A stretch of DNA of 39,045 bases from Burkholderiaceae bacterium. Its GTDB lineage: Bacteria > Pseudomonadota > Gammaproteobacteria > Burkholderiales > Burkholderiaceae_E. The notes under the pieces were generated by a model, which was given only the letters and a program-made list of their open reading frames with translations, was not told the DNA's origin and did no database searches. Below are positions 7,541 through 15,883 of the stretch, one piece after another. The stretch's first letter is position 1, and the number at the start of each line of letters is the position of its first letter. The translations under genes and the position numbers were made by a program. The stretch covers positions 1 through 39,045 of the forward strand of contig JADJVQ010000067.1 in assembly GCA_016710525.1 (NCBI GenBank), in the 5' to 3' direction.

Positions 7541-9685
7541 ATGACCACGCCCGCCGCCATCGATTTTTCTCGCTTGTTCGGAGCCCGCTCGATCGCCGTC
7601 ATCGGCGCCTCGGCCGACGAAAAAACCCCCAGCGGCCAGCCCTTGATGCACCTGCGCAACCTGGGCTATCCGGGCGAGGTGTATCCGGTGAACCCGCGCT
7701 ACGAGGTCATCGGGCAGTGGCGCTGCTATCCCAGTGTGTCGGCGCTGCCGGCGGCGCCCGACGTCGCGCTGGTGGCAGTGGCCGCCGAACGCGCGCCCGC
7801 GGTGCTCGAGGAGTGCGGCAACAAGGGCATCCGCTTCGTCATCATGATCACCTCGGGTTTTGCCGAGATGGGCGAAGCGGGCATGGCGGCGCAGGCGCGC
7901 CTGCTCGAGACCGCCCGCCGTCACGGCATCTCGATGATCGGACCCAACTGCCAGGGCATGATCAACGCCGCCGACGGCTTCAGCCTGGGATTCGGCGCGC
8001 CCTACGGCCTGCGCTACAACCGGGGCGGGATCAGCATGACCTCGCAGAGCGGCGCCTGGGGCAATGCGGTGATGATCCTGGCCAACCAGGAAGGGCTGGG
8101 GTTTCGCCACTATGTCTCGACCGGCAACGAGGCGCAGACCACCTCGCTGGACGTGGTCGACTGGTACCTGGACGATCCCCAGACGCGGCTGGTGGTGTCT
8201 TATGTCGAGGGCTTCCAGGATGCGCATCGCCTGGTGAGCATCGGACGCAAGGCGCTCGAACTGGGCAAACCCTACCTGCTGTGGAAGGTGGGCACCTCCG
8301 AGGCCGGCGCGCGCGCGGCCGCCTCGCACACCGCCAATCTGGGCGGCGAGATGGCCCTGTACCGGGCCGCGTTCGAGCAGAGCGGCATCATCGAGGTGAC
8401 CGATGTCGATGACCTGGCCGATCGCGCCCACGCGCTGCTGACCGGGCGGCGCCCGGGCGGCAACCGGGTTGCGGTCATTTCGATGTCGGGCGGGGCCGGC
8501 GTGCTGATGGCCGACCACTGCGCGGCCGCGGGACTGGAACTGCCGACCCTGTCGCCCGACACGCTCGAGCGGCTGCGCGCCATCTTGCCGGCCTTTGCCG
8601 GACTGAACAATCCGATCGACGTGACCGGCAACGTCAGTGCGCGCGAGGGCAGCTTCGTCGAAGCGCTCGAACTGATCCTGGCGGACCCGCTGGTCGACAT
8701 GCTGGGCATCTGCCTGGCCTCCATTTCCGGGCCGGCCGGCAACCAGATCGCGATCGACGTCGCGCGGGTCTGCGCGGCCACGACCAAGCCCGTGCTGGTG
8801 GCCTGGTGCGCCGACGTCGAGCGCACCCGCGAGGGCTACGAGGCGCTGGCCGCCGTCGGCACGCCCCGATACGACACCCCGGTGCGCTGCGCGCGTGGCA
8901 TGGACGCCCTGTGGCATTTCGAACGCGCCCGCCGCGATCACGAACGGATCAGCGCCGAGCCGGTGCTGCGCCTGGAGCGCCCGGCGCAGCGCCAGGCCCT
9001 GGCGGGCCTGCAGGCCGACCTCACCGAGTATCAGGCCAAGCAGGTGCTGGCCGACTATGGCATTCCGGTCACGAGCGAAGCGCTGGCCACCACGGCCGAA
9101 CAGGCGGTGGTCCTGGCCGCGCAGATCGGCTTTCCGGTGGTGATGAAGATCGTCTCGCCGATGATTCCTCACAAGACCGAAGCGGGCGGCGTCAAGGTGG
9201 GGGTGCGCGATGCACAGGCGGTGCGCGAGGCCTTCTCCGAGATCGTGGCCAACGCCGGGTGCCACAGTCCGGGTGCGCCGATCGACGGCGTGCTGGTCCA
9301 GGCCATGGTGAGCGGGGGCACCGAGGTCATCGTGGGTGTCACCCAGGACCCGCTGTTCGGCCCGGCGATCCTGTTCGGGCTCGGCGGCATCTTCGCCGAG
9401 GTCATGAAGGATGTCTGCTTCCGGATCGCGCCCATCACCCGCAGCGAGGCGATGGCCATGATCCGCAGCATCAAGGCGTTCCCCATCCTGGATGGCGCTC
9501 GCGGCCGGCCGAAGGCCGACCTCGACGCGCTGGCCGATGCACTGGTGCGGCTGGCGGCGCTGGCCGTCGATCTGCAGGACTCGATCGCCGAAATCGACAT
9601 CAATCCGCTGATCGTGCTGCCTGCCGGTCAGGGCGTGGTGGCGGTGGACGCGCTGTTCAAGCCGAAGCTTGCGGCCGGCCACTGA
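7541..9685 (+). CDS. ADP-forming acyl-CoA synthetase (acetate-CoA ligase family)
   Basis: A 714-residue fused alpha-beta NDP-forming acyl-CoA ligase. The N-terminal CoA-binding Rossmann domain starts with SIAVIGASADEKTPSG. A succinyl-CoA-ligase-like flavodoxin part contains ITSGFAEMG, GPNCQGMIN and SHTANLGG, where the His is the expected phospho-carrier. The C-terminal ATP-grasp domain (about residue 490 on) has EYQAKQVLADYGIPV, FPVVMKIVSP, IPHKTEAGGVKVG and EIDINPLIV. Such enzymes reversibly make acyl-CoA from a carboxylate, CoA and ATP with release of ADP. The ATG at 7541 is preceded by AGGA at 7527; the frame is open further upstream but overlaps the Bug gene. The last 58 bp overlap the convergent TetR gene. 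Confidence 0.9.
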   Translation: MTTPAAIDFSRLFGARSIAVIGASADEKTPSGQPLMHLRNLGYPGEVYPVNPRYEVIGQWRCYPSVSALPAAPDVALVAVAAERAPAVLEECGNKGIRFVIMITSGFAEMGEAGMAAQARLLETARRHGISMIGPNCQGMINAADGFSLGFGAPYGLRYNRGGISMTSQSGAWGNAVMILANQEGLGFRHYVSTGNEAQTTSLDVVDWYLDDPQTRLVVSYVEGFQDAHRLVSIGRKALELGKPYLLWKVGTSEAGARAAASHTANLGGEMALYRAAFEQSGIIEVTDVDDLADRAHALLTGRRPGGNRVAVISMSGGAGVLMADHCAAAGLELPTLSPDTLERLRAILPAFAGLNNPIDVTGNVSAREGSFVEALELILADPLVDMLGICLASISGPAGNQIAIDVARVCAATTKPVLVAWCADVERTREGYEALAAVGTPRYDTPVRCARGMDALWHFERARRDHERISAEPVLRLERPAQRQALAGLQADLTEYQAKQVLADYGIPVTSEALATTAEQAVVLAAQIGFPVVMKIVSPMIPHKTEAGGVKVGVRDAQAVREAFSEIVANAGCHSPGAPIDGVLVQAMVSGGTEVIVGVTQDPLFGPAILFGLGGIFAEVMKDVCFRIAPITRSEAMAMIRSIKAFPILDGARGRPKADLDALADALVRLAALAVDLQDSIAEIDINPLIVLPAGQGVVAVDALFKPKLAAGH

Positions 9686-10395
9686 GCCCGGGTCGCCCGG
9701 CGTTGCGGCGCAGGGCCGCTCAGGCCGGCGGCCAGGAAATCGGACAAGGTGTCGACCTGCTGCCGGAAGGCGCGGACATTGTCCGCGGTGACCGGCCCGT
9801 TCAGCCGGATCCAGCCGCTCAGGGTGTAGGCGATGTAACCGCGGACCATTTGCATGCGGCGCTGCACCACGACGACTGGCAGGTCCGGCACGCAGCGCTG
9901 GACCATGGATTCGATCCGGCCCAGGGAACTCATCAGCGACGGATCGACCTGGGTCTCCGGGGTGTCGGTGGGCCACTGCGCCAGCTCGGCGACGATCTGA
10001 ACGTAGTGGGCTCCCCACTCGGTGCCCCGCACCTGGTCGGCCACCGCACGCACCGACGCGTGCATGACCGCGCGCAGGTCGCCGCCGCCGCCGCTGCGCT
10101 CCAGCGCGTCGAGCAGCCGATGGCGCAGGGCGTTGATCGCGGCCATGCGGCGCTCGACCACCACGACAATCAGTGCTTCGCGGGTGCCGAAGTGATAGCG
10201 TGCAGCGGAAGGATTGCGCTGGCCGCTTTCGCGCACGATCTCGCGCAGCGACACCTGGCTCACGCCGCGTTCGGCAAACAGCCGTTCGGCGACGTCGAGC
10301 AGGGTCTGGACGGTGCGGTTGCTGCGCGGATCGCCGGATGCTGCACCCGCCGGCACGGGATCGGGCGGCGGGGAAGGCGGACTTTTTTGCTGCAT
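9628..10395 (-). CDS. TetR/AcrR family transcriptional regulator
   Basis: A 255-residue repressor. After a Pro-rich start, the TetR DNA-binding domain lies at about residues 28-75 (TVQTLLDVAERLFAERGV, then LREIVRESGQRNPSAARYHFG with the Y-H/Y-F signature). The rest is a helical ligand-binding domain with no recognised subfamily. The start is the ATG at 10395; the frame stays open for over 450 codons upstream, but only as the antisense of the P450 gene. The gene is divergent from the CYP153 operon with an AT-rich inverted repeat between them, so it probably represses that operon in response to an alkane, alkanol or fatty acid. Its 3' end overlaps the acyl-CoA synthetase tail by 58 bp. Confidence 0.88.
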   Translation of the reverse strand: MQQKSPPSPPPDPVPAGAASGDPRSNRTVQTLLDVAERLFAERGVSQVSLREIVRESGQRNPSAARYHFGTREALIVVVVERRMAAINALRHRLLDALERSGGGGDLRAVMHASVRAVADQVRGTEWGAHYVQIVAELAQWPTDTPETQVDPSLMSSLGRIESMVQRCVPDLPVVVVQRRMQMVRGYIAYTLSGWIRLNGPVTADNVRAFRQQVDTLSDFLAAGLSGPAPQRRATRAQWPAASFGLNSASTATTP

Positions 10396-10428
10396 TGCAG
10401 TATGGCCGGGCGCTTTCTTCGATTGCCG

Positions 10429-10450
10429 ATTTAATATGAATGCATTAAAT
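10429..10450. promoter_or_regulatory. AT-rich inverted repeat, candidate TetR operator with CYP153 promoter
   Basis: ATTTAAT (10429-10435) and ATTAAAT (10444-10450) are perfect 7-bp arms with an 8-bp spacer in an otherwise very GC-rich region. A plausible plus-strand promoter overlaps it: TTGCCG at 10423-10428, a 16-bp gap, then TTAAAT at 10445-10450. A repressor bound here would block RNA polymerase. The link to the neighbouring TetR protein is inferred. Confidence 0.5.
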
Positions 10451-10482
10451 TCCGCAAGCCGGAAAAAACCTGAGGAGCTGCC

Positions 10483-11733
10483 ATGGACAAGGTTGTGATC
10501 GATGCCGCGCGACACCGCGCGTTCTCCATTCCGCTCGATGAAGTCGATGTCAGTGACCCCAAGCTGTTCCAGGACAACACGGTCGGACACTACTTCGAGC
10601 GCCTGCGCCGTGACGAACCGGTCCACTACTGCAAGGACAGCCGCTTTGGTGCGTACTGGTCGGTGACCAAGTACAAGGACATCATGCAGGTCGAGGTCAA
10701 CCACCAGACCTATTCGTCGGATGCGTTCAAGGGCGGCATCACCATCAACGAGCGGCCGATGCAATATCGGCGCGCGAGCTTCATCGCGATGGATCCGCCC
10801 AAGCACGACGAGCAGCGTCGCACGGTCAGCCCGATCGTCGCGCCGGCCAACCTGGCGCTGCTCGAAGGCACGATCCGCGAGCGCGTGTGCAAGATCCTCG
10901 ATGAGCTGCCGCGCAACGAGACCTTCGACTGGGTCGAGCACGTGTCGATCGCGCTGACCACGCAGATGCTCGCGACGCTGTTCGATTTTCCGTTCGAGGA
11001 CCGCAAGCTGCTCACCTGGTGGTCCGACGTCGCCACGATGGACCTCGAGGGCGGCGGCCCGATCACCACCGAAGAGCAGCGCCAGGAGGAGCTGGGCAAG
11101 TGCCTGGCCTACTTCACCCGGCTGTGGAACGAGCGCGTCAACGCACCGCCGAGCAACGACCTGATCTCGATGATGGCGCATTCGCCGGCGACCCGGAACA
11201 TGCAGCCGTCCGAATTCCTGGGCAACCTGGTTCTGCTGATCGTGGGCGGCAACGACACCACGCGCAATTCGATCAGCGGCGGTCTGCTGGCGCTGCTGCA
11301 AAATCCCGGCGAATTCGCCAAGCTGCGGGCCAATCCCGGCCTGATCTCCAATATGGTCCCCGAGATCATCCGCTGGGTCACGCCGCTGGCCCACATGCGC
11401 CGCACCGCGGTGGCCGACGCCGAACTCGGCGGCAAGCAGATCAAGGCCGGCGACAGGGTGGTGATGTGGTACCTGTCGGGCAATCGTGATGGCGAAGCCA
11501 TCGAGAACCCCGACCAGTTCATCATCGACCGGGCCCGCCCGCGCCAGCACATCTCCTTCGGCTTCGGCATCCACCGTTGCGTGGGCAACCGCCTGGGCGA
11601 ACTGCAACTGAAGATCATGTGGGAAGAAATCCTCAAGCGCTTCCCGGTGATCGAACTGGCCGGAGAGCCGCAGCGCACCTTCTCGAACTTCGTGCACGGA
11701 TTCACGTCGCTGCCGATCCGCATTCCCGGCTGA
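10483..11733 (+). CDS. cyp153: Cytochrome P450, CYP153 family (terminal alkane/fatty-acid hydroxylase), copy 1
   Basis: A soluble bacterial P450 of 416 residues. The I-helix carries LIVGGNDTTRNS, a CYP153 hallmark, where most P450s have AGxxT. The haem loop is HISFGFGIHRCVGNRLGE with the thiolate Cys, and an ExxR helix lies in VPEIIRW. CYP153 enzymes omega-hydroxylate medium-chain alkanes, alcohols and fatty acids with electrons from a ferredoxin reductase and [2Fe-2S] ferredoxin, both encoded directly downstream. GAGGAG lies just upstream of the ATG. First gene of the operon, 7 bp before the reductase. It aligns without gaps to the second P450 at 13404, about four in five residues identical by eye, differing most around residues 80-97, the substrate-recognition B-C loop. 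Confidence 0.95.
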   Translation: MDKVVIDAARHRAFSIPLDEVDVSDPKLFQDNTVGHYFERLRRDEPVHYCKDSRFGAYWSVTKYKDIMQVEVNHQTYSSDAFKGGITINERPMQYRRASFIAMDPPKHDEQRRTVSPIVAPANLALLEGTIRERVCKILDELPRNETFDWVEHVSIALTTQMLATLFDFPFEDRKLLTWWSDVATMDLEGGGPITTEEQRQEELGKCLAYFTRLWNERVNAPPSNDLISMMAHSPATRNMQPSEFLGNLVLLIVGGNDTTRNSISGGLLALLQNPGEFAKLRANPGLISNMVPEIIRWVTPLAHMRRTAVADAELGGKQIKAGDRVVMWYLSGNRDGEAIENPDQFIIDRARPRQHISFGFGIHRCVGNRLGELQLKIMWEEILKRFPVIELAGEPQRTFSNFVHGFTSLPIRIPG

Positions 11734-11740
11734 ACACGAC

Positions 11741-12994
11741 ATGGCTGGTGGAGTGGTGATCATCGGGGCGGGGCATGCCGCGGGCGCGATGGCCGCGGCC
11801 CTGCGTCAGGGCGGCTACGCAGGCGCGGTCACGCTGATCGGCGAGGAACCCTTGCCGCCCTATCAGCGTCCGCCGCTGTCCAAGGCGTGGCTCAAGGGCG
11901 AGGCGAGCGCCGACGACCTGCTGCTGCGTCCGGCCGCGTTCTATGCCGAAAAGTCGATCGAGCTGAAGCTGTCGCGCAAGGTCGTCGGCATCGACCGGGC
12001 TTCGGCCACCGTCACGCTCGATGGCGGCGAGACGCTGCCCTACGACCATCTGGTGCTGGCGACCGGGTCGCGGCTGCGCGCGCTGGCCGTGCCGGGCGTC
12101 GACAGCACCGGTGTGCTCGAACTGCGCACCGCCGCCGATGCCGAGCGCATCAAGGCGGCGCTGGGGCCCGGCAAGCGGGTGGTCGTGGTCGGCGGCGGGT
12201 ATGTCGGGCTCGAAGTGGCGGCCTCATCGCGGGCGCTGGGTGCCTCGGTGGTGGTCCTCGAGCGCGAGGCGCGGCTGCTGGCGCGCGTCGCCAGCGAGCA
12301 GTTGTCGGCCTTCTTCGCGCGCTGCCATCGCGAGCATGGGGTCGATGTGGTGCTCGGCGCCAGCGTCGTGGCCTTCGAGACACGGGACGGCGCGGTCTCA
12401 GGTGTGCGCCTGGCAGACGGACGGGTGTTCGAATGCGACGTCGCGATCGTCGGCATCGGCGCGCTGGCCAATGATGCGCTGGCCGCCCAGGCCGGGCTGG
12501 CCTGTCGCGATGGCGTGGTGGTGGACGAAAACGCGCGCACCTCAGATCCCGCCATCTTCGCGATCGGCGACTGCACCCAGCGTCCTGTACCGCGCTATGC
12601 CCGCTCGGTGCGCCTGGAGAGCGTGCCCAACGCGCTGGAGCAGGGCAAGCAGGCAGCGGCGGCGATCTGCGGCAAGCCGGCGCCCAAGGCCGAAGTCCCC
12701 TGGTTCTGGTCGGATCAGTACGACGTCCGGCTGCAGATTGCCGGTCTGCCGGTCGATGTCCGCAGCACCGTGGTCCGCGGTGATCCGCAGGCCGGGCGCT
12801 TCGCTGTGTTTCACCTCGATGGCGAAGGCCGCCTGCAGGCGGTCGAGGCGGTCAACGCCGCACCCGAGTTCGTGGCTGCCCGTCAATGGGTGGCCGCCGG
12901 CCAGGTGCTGGACGCGGGCCGGATCGCCGATGCCTCACTGACCGTCAAGCAGATTGTCGATTCCGCATCGCCGGCCGCACCGGCGCCGCGTTGA
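11741..12994 (+). CDS. NAD(P)H:ferredoxin reductase (FAD), P450 redox partner
   Basis: A 417-residue flavoprotein of the putidaredoxin reductase/rubredoxin reductase type. The FAD-binding fold opens the protein (VVIIGAGHAAGAMAAAL). The NAD(P) fold is VVVVGGGYVGLEVAAS near residue 150. The second FAD motif is IFAIGDCTQRPVP near residue 272. A C-terminal domain typical of ferredoxin reductases follows (WFWSDQYDVRLQIAG). It passes electrons from NAD(P)H to the [2Fe-2S] ferredoxin encoded next, which feeds both CYP153 enzymes. It starts 7 bp after the first P450 stop and is surely in the same transcript. Confidence 0.94.
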   Translation: MAGGVVIIGAGHAAGAMAAALRQGGYAGAVTLIGEEPLPPYQRPPLSKAWLKGEASADDLLLRPAAFYAEKSIELKLSRKVVGIDRASATVTLDGGETLPYDHLVLATGSRLRALAVPGVDSTGVLELRTAADAERIKAALGPGKRVVVVGGGYVGLEVAASSRALGASVVVLEREARLLARVASEQLSAFFARCHREHGVDVVLGASVVAFETRDGAVSGVRLADGRVFECDVAIVGIGALANDALAAQAGLACRDGVVVDENARTSDPAIFAIGDCTQRPVPRYARSVRLESVPNALEQGKQAAAAICGKPAPKAEVPWFWSDQYDVRLQIAGLPVDVRSTVVRGDPQAGRFAVFHLDGEGRLQAVEAVNAAPEFVAARQWVAAGQVLDAGRIADASLTVKQIVDSASPAAPAPR

Positions 12995-13027
12995 GTTCAT
13001 TTCCCAGCCATCAGCAAGGATTTTTCG

Positions 13028-13348
13028 ATGCCCAAAGTCATTTTTATCGAACACTCGGGAACCCGCCACGAAGTCGAGGTTCCGGTGGGTCACTCGGTCA
13101 TGCGCGGTGCCGTCGATAACGGCGTGCCCGGCATCGACGCCGACTGCGGCGGCGAGTGCGCCTGCGCGACCTGCCACGTCTATATCGAGAACGCCTGGTT
13201 CGCCAAGACCGGTGCGCGCACCGAACGCGAGGAGAGTATGCTCAGTTTCGCCGCCGTCACCCAGGACAACTCGCGCCTGTCCTGCCAGATCCCGATGACC
13301 CCCGAACTGGACGGACTGGTGGTCTCGCTGCCCGAAGGCCAGCACTGA
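13028..13348 (+). CDS. [2Fe-2S] ferredoxin, adrenodoxin/putidaredoxin type
   Basis: A 106-residue electron carrier. The cluster ligands are Cys40, Cys46, Cys49 (in CGGECACATC) and Cys86 (LSCQI), giving the C-x5-C-x2-C-x36-C spacing of vertebrate-type ferredoxins. An additional Cys44 sits within the loop. AAGGA precedes the ATG. It lies between the reductase and the second P450 and is the shared donor for both P450s. Confidence 0.95.
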   Translation: MPKVIFIEHSGTRHEVEVPVGHSVMRGAVDNGVPGIDADCGGECACATCHVYIENAWFAKTGARTEREESMLSFAAVTQDNSRLSCQIPMTPELDGLVVSLPEGQH

Positions 13349-13403
13349 TCTCGCCGCTCGCGCCCGGCCAGGGCGCTTTCCCTTTCCGAGTCAAGGAGCC
13401 GCC

Positions 13404-14654
13404 ATGGACAAGGTCACCATCGACGCCGCGCGCCACGCGGCTTTTTCCGCACCGCTGGACCAGATCGACGTCAGCAATCCGAAGCTGTTCCAGGACGACA
13501 CGATCGGCCACTACTTCGAACGCCTTCGGCGTGACGATCCGGTCCACCTGTGCAAGGAAAGCCGGTTCGGCGCGTACTGGTCGGTGACCAAGTACAAGGA
13601 CATCATGCAGGTCGAGGTCAATCACCAGATCTACTCGTCCGATGTCCACCTGGGCGGCATCAACATCCGTGACGTGCCGGAGGCGCATCGCCGGCCGATG
13701 TTCATCGCGATGGACCCGCCCAGGCACGACGAACAGCGCAAGACCGTCAGTCCGATCGTCGCACCGGCCAATCTGGCGATGATGGAAGCGACGATCCGCG
13801 AGCGCACCTGCAAGGTGCTCGACGAGCTGCCGCGCAACGAGACCTTCAACTGGGTCGACCGGGTCTCGATCGAGCTCACGACGCTGATGCTCGCGACCAT
13901 CTTCGATTTCCCGCTCGAAGACCGCAAGCTGCTCACCTACTGGTCGGATGTGGCCACGGCCGACCTCACGGCCGGCGGTCCGATCGACAGCGATGAGAAG
14001 CGCACCGCCGAGCTGATGAAGTGCCTGGCGTATTTCACCCGGCTGTGGAACGAGCGGGTCAACGAACCGCCGCGCAACGATCTGATCTCGATGATGGCCC
14101 ATTCGCCGGCGACCCGGAACATGGAGCCGCGCGAGTTCCTGGGCAACCTGGTGCTGCTGATCGTGGGCGGCAACGACACCACGCGCAATTCGATGTCGGG
14201 CGGCCTGAACGCGCTGCTGAACAACCCCGACCAGTTCGCCAAGCTGCGCGCCAATCCCGATCTGATCGCCACGCTGGTGCCCGAGATCATCCGCTGGACG
14301 ACGCCGCTGGCACACATGCGCCGCACCGCGGTGGCCGATGCCGAACTGGGCGGCAAGCAGATCAAGAAGGGCGATCGTGTCGTGATGTGGTACCTGTCCG
14401 GCAACCGCGACGGCGAAGCGATCGAGAACCCCGATCAGTTCATCATCGACCGGGCGCGCCCGCGCCAGCACATCTCATTCGGATTCGGCATCCATCGCTG
14501 CGTAGGCAACCGGCTGGCCGAGCTGCAGCTCAAGATCCTCTGGGAAGAAATGCTCAAGCGATTCTCGGTGATCGAGCGGGAGGGTGAACCCGAGCGCACC
14601 TTCTCGAATTTCGTGCACGGATTCACCTCGCTGCCGGTCCGCATTCCCGGCTGA
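13404..14654 (+). CDS. cyp153: Cytochrome P450, CYP153 family, copy 2
   Basis: Second CYP153 paralogue, also 416 residues and collinear with copy 1. It has the same I-helix LIVGGNDTTRNS, ExxR helix and haem loop HISFGFGIHRCVGNRLAE. The largest difference from copy 1 is around residues 80-97, with further scattered changes near 190-205. AAGGAG lies upstream of the ATG, 55 bp after the ferredoxin stop. Retention of two intact copies served by one redox pair suggests complementary substrate ranges (chain length, or alkane versus acid) rather than decay; that is inference. Confidence 0.95.
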   Translation: MDKVTIDAARHAAFSAPLDQIDVSNPKLFQDDTIGHYFERLRRDDPVHLCKESRFGAYWSVTKYKDIMQVEVNHQIYSSDVHLGGINIRDVPEAHRRPMFIAMDPPRHDEQRKTVSPIVAPANLAMMEATIRERTCKVLDELPRNETFNWVDRVSIELTTLMLATIFDFPLEDRKLLTYWSDVATADLTAGGPIDSDEKRTAELMKCLAYFTRLWNERVNEPPRNDLISMMAHSPATRNMEPREFLGNLVLLIVGGNDTTRNSMSGGLNALLNNPDQFAKLRANPDLIATLVPEIIRWTTPLAHMRRTAVADAELGGKQIKKGDRVVMWYLSGNRDGEAIENPDQFIIDRARPRQHISFGFGIHRCVGNRLAELQLKILWEEMLKRFSVIEREGEPERTFSNFVHGFTSLPVRIPG

Positions 14655-14708
14655 TGCGCCCCGGGCTGACGCATCCCCTATCGCCCAACGACATTCAACG
14701 GAGACACC

Positions 14709-15797
14709 ATGAAGGCAGCCGTTTTCCACGCGCCCAATACGCCCCTGACCATCGAACAGGTCGAGATCGACAAGCCGGGTCCGCGCGAGGTGCTGATCCG
14801 CACGTCCGCCGCCGGCATCTGCCACAGCGATCTGCATTTCATCGAGGGCAAGTACCCCACGCCGATGCCGATCGTGCTGGGCCACGAGTCCTCGGGCATC
14901 GTCGAGGCGGTGGGCCGCGACGTGACCTATGTGAAGCCCGGCGACCACGTGATCACCTGCCTGTCGGTGTTCTGCGGCCACTGCGAGTTCTGCCTGTCGG
15001 GCCATCTGTCGATCTGCCAGAACCCGGACGTCAAGCTGGCGCCCGGCAAAGCCAAGCGGCTGCGCTGGAATGGCGCGACGCTCAACCAGTTCGCCAATCT
15101 GTCGTCGTTTGCCGAACAGATGCTGGTGCACGAGCATGCGCTGGTGAAGGTGGCGCCCGAGATGCCGATGGAGCTCGCGGCGCTGATCGGCTGCGCGGTG
15201 GTGACCGGCTATGGCGCCATCGTGCATACCGCCAAGGTCGAGGCGGGTGCGACGGTGGCGGTGGCGGGCTGCGGCGGCATTGGCCTGGCTGCGATCAATT
15301 CGGCATTTATCGCCGGCGCCAGCCGCATCATCGCGATCGACAAGGATCCGTTCAAGCTGGAGCTGGCCAAGAAGTTCGGCGCCACCGATGTGGTCGACGC
15401 CGGCAACGGCGAAGACGTCGTCAAGCGCGTGATGGACCTGACCAACGGCGGCGTGCACTACTCGTTCGAGTGCATCGGCCTGAAGGTCACCGCCGAACAG
15501 TGCTTCAGCATGCTGCGTCCGGGCGGCGCGGCCACCGTGATCGGCATGATCCCGGTGGGCACCAAGATCGAACTGCATGGCGTGGACTTCCTGCGCGAGC
15601 GCCGTATCCAGGGCTCGATGATGGGTTCGAACCGCTTCCGCACCGACATGCCGCGCCTGGTCGAGTTCTACCAGCAGGGTCGCCTGCATCTGGATGAACT
15701 GGTGTCCGGACGCCTGGCGATCGAACAGATCAACGACGGCTTCGCGGCGCTGAAGACCGGCGGGGTTGCGCGCAACGTCATCGTCTTCAATCAGTAA
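14709..15797 (+). CDS. Zn-dependent medium-chain alcohol dehydrogenase
   Basis: A 362-residue MDR-superfamily alcohol dehydrogenase. Catalytic Zn ligands are visible in AGICHSDLHF (Cys38) and VLGHESSG (His59, Glu60). The structural Zn site is Cys89, Cys92, Cys95 and Cys103 in C-x2-C-x2-C-x7-C spacing. The nucleotide fold is AGCGGIGLAAI, with an Asp (AIDKDPFK) at the end of the second strand pointing to NAD. It lies 54 bp after the second P450 with GGAG upstream of the ATG. Its probable job is to oxidise the primary alcohols made by the CYP153 enzymes to aldehydes. Last gene of the operon; a hairpin follows. Confidence 0.93.
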   Translation: MKAAVFHAPNTPLTIEQVEIDKPGPREVLIRTSAAGICHSDLHFIEGKYPTPMPIVLGHESSGIVEAVGRDVTYVKPGDHVITCLSVFCGHCEFCLSGHLSICQNPDVKLAPGKAKRLRWNGATLNQFANLSSFAEQMLVHEHALVKVAPEMPMELAALIGCAVVTGYGAIVHTAKVEAGATVAVAGCGGIGLAAINSAFIAGASRIIAIDKDPFKLELAKKFGATDVVDAGNGEDVVKRVMDLTNGGVHYSFECIGLKVTAEQCFSMLRPGGAATVIGMIPVGTKIELHGVDFLRERRIQGSMMGSNRFRTDMPRLVEFYQQGRLHLDELVSGRLAIEQINDGFAALKTGGVARNVIVFNQ

Positions 15798-15826
15798 TCG
15801 CGTCTGCTCGGCGTCGGGCTGAAACG

Positions 15827-15846
15827 GCGCGGGCATTGCCCCGCGC
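15827..15846 (+). terminator. Hairpin after the CYP153 operon
   Basis: GCGCGGG and CCCGCGC form a perfect 7-bp stem around a 6-base loop, 30 bp after the alcohol dehydrogenase stop and before the convergent DUF1254 gene. Only a short T-containing stretch (TCCTT) follows, so termination is plausible but not certain. Confidence 0.45.
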
Positions 15847-15883
15847 TCCTTGGGCCTGGCCGGCGACGCTCGGCCGGTGGCCC

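Noticed and set aside
7508..10018. Open frame of 836 codons on the minus strand
   Set aside because: Antisense of the acyl-CoA synthetase; composition is Arg/Gly/His-rich with no domain.
10396..11763. N-terminal extension of the TetR gene to 711 residues
   Set aside because: The extension is antisense to the first P450; the TetR domain starts shortly after the ATG at 10395.
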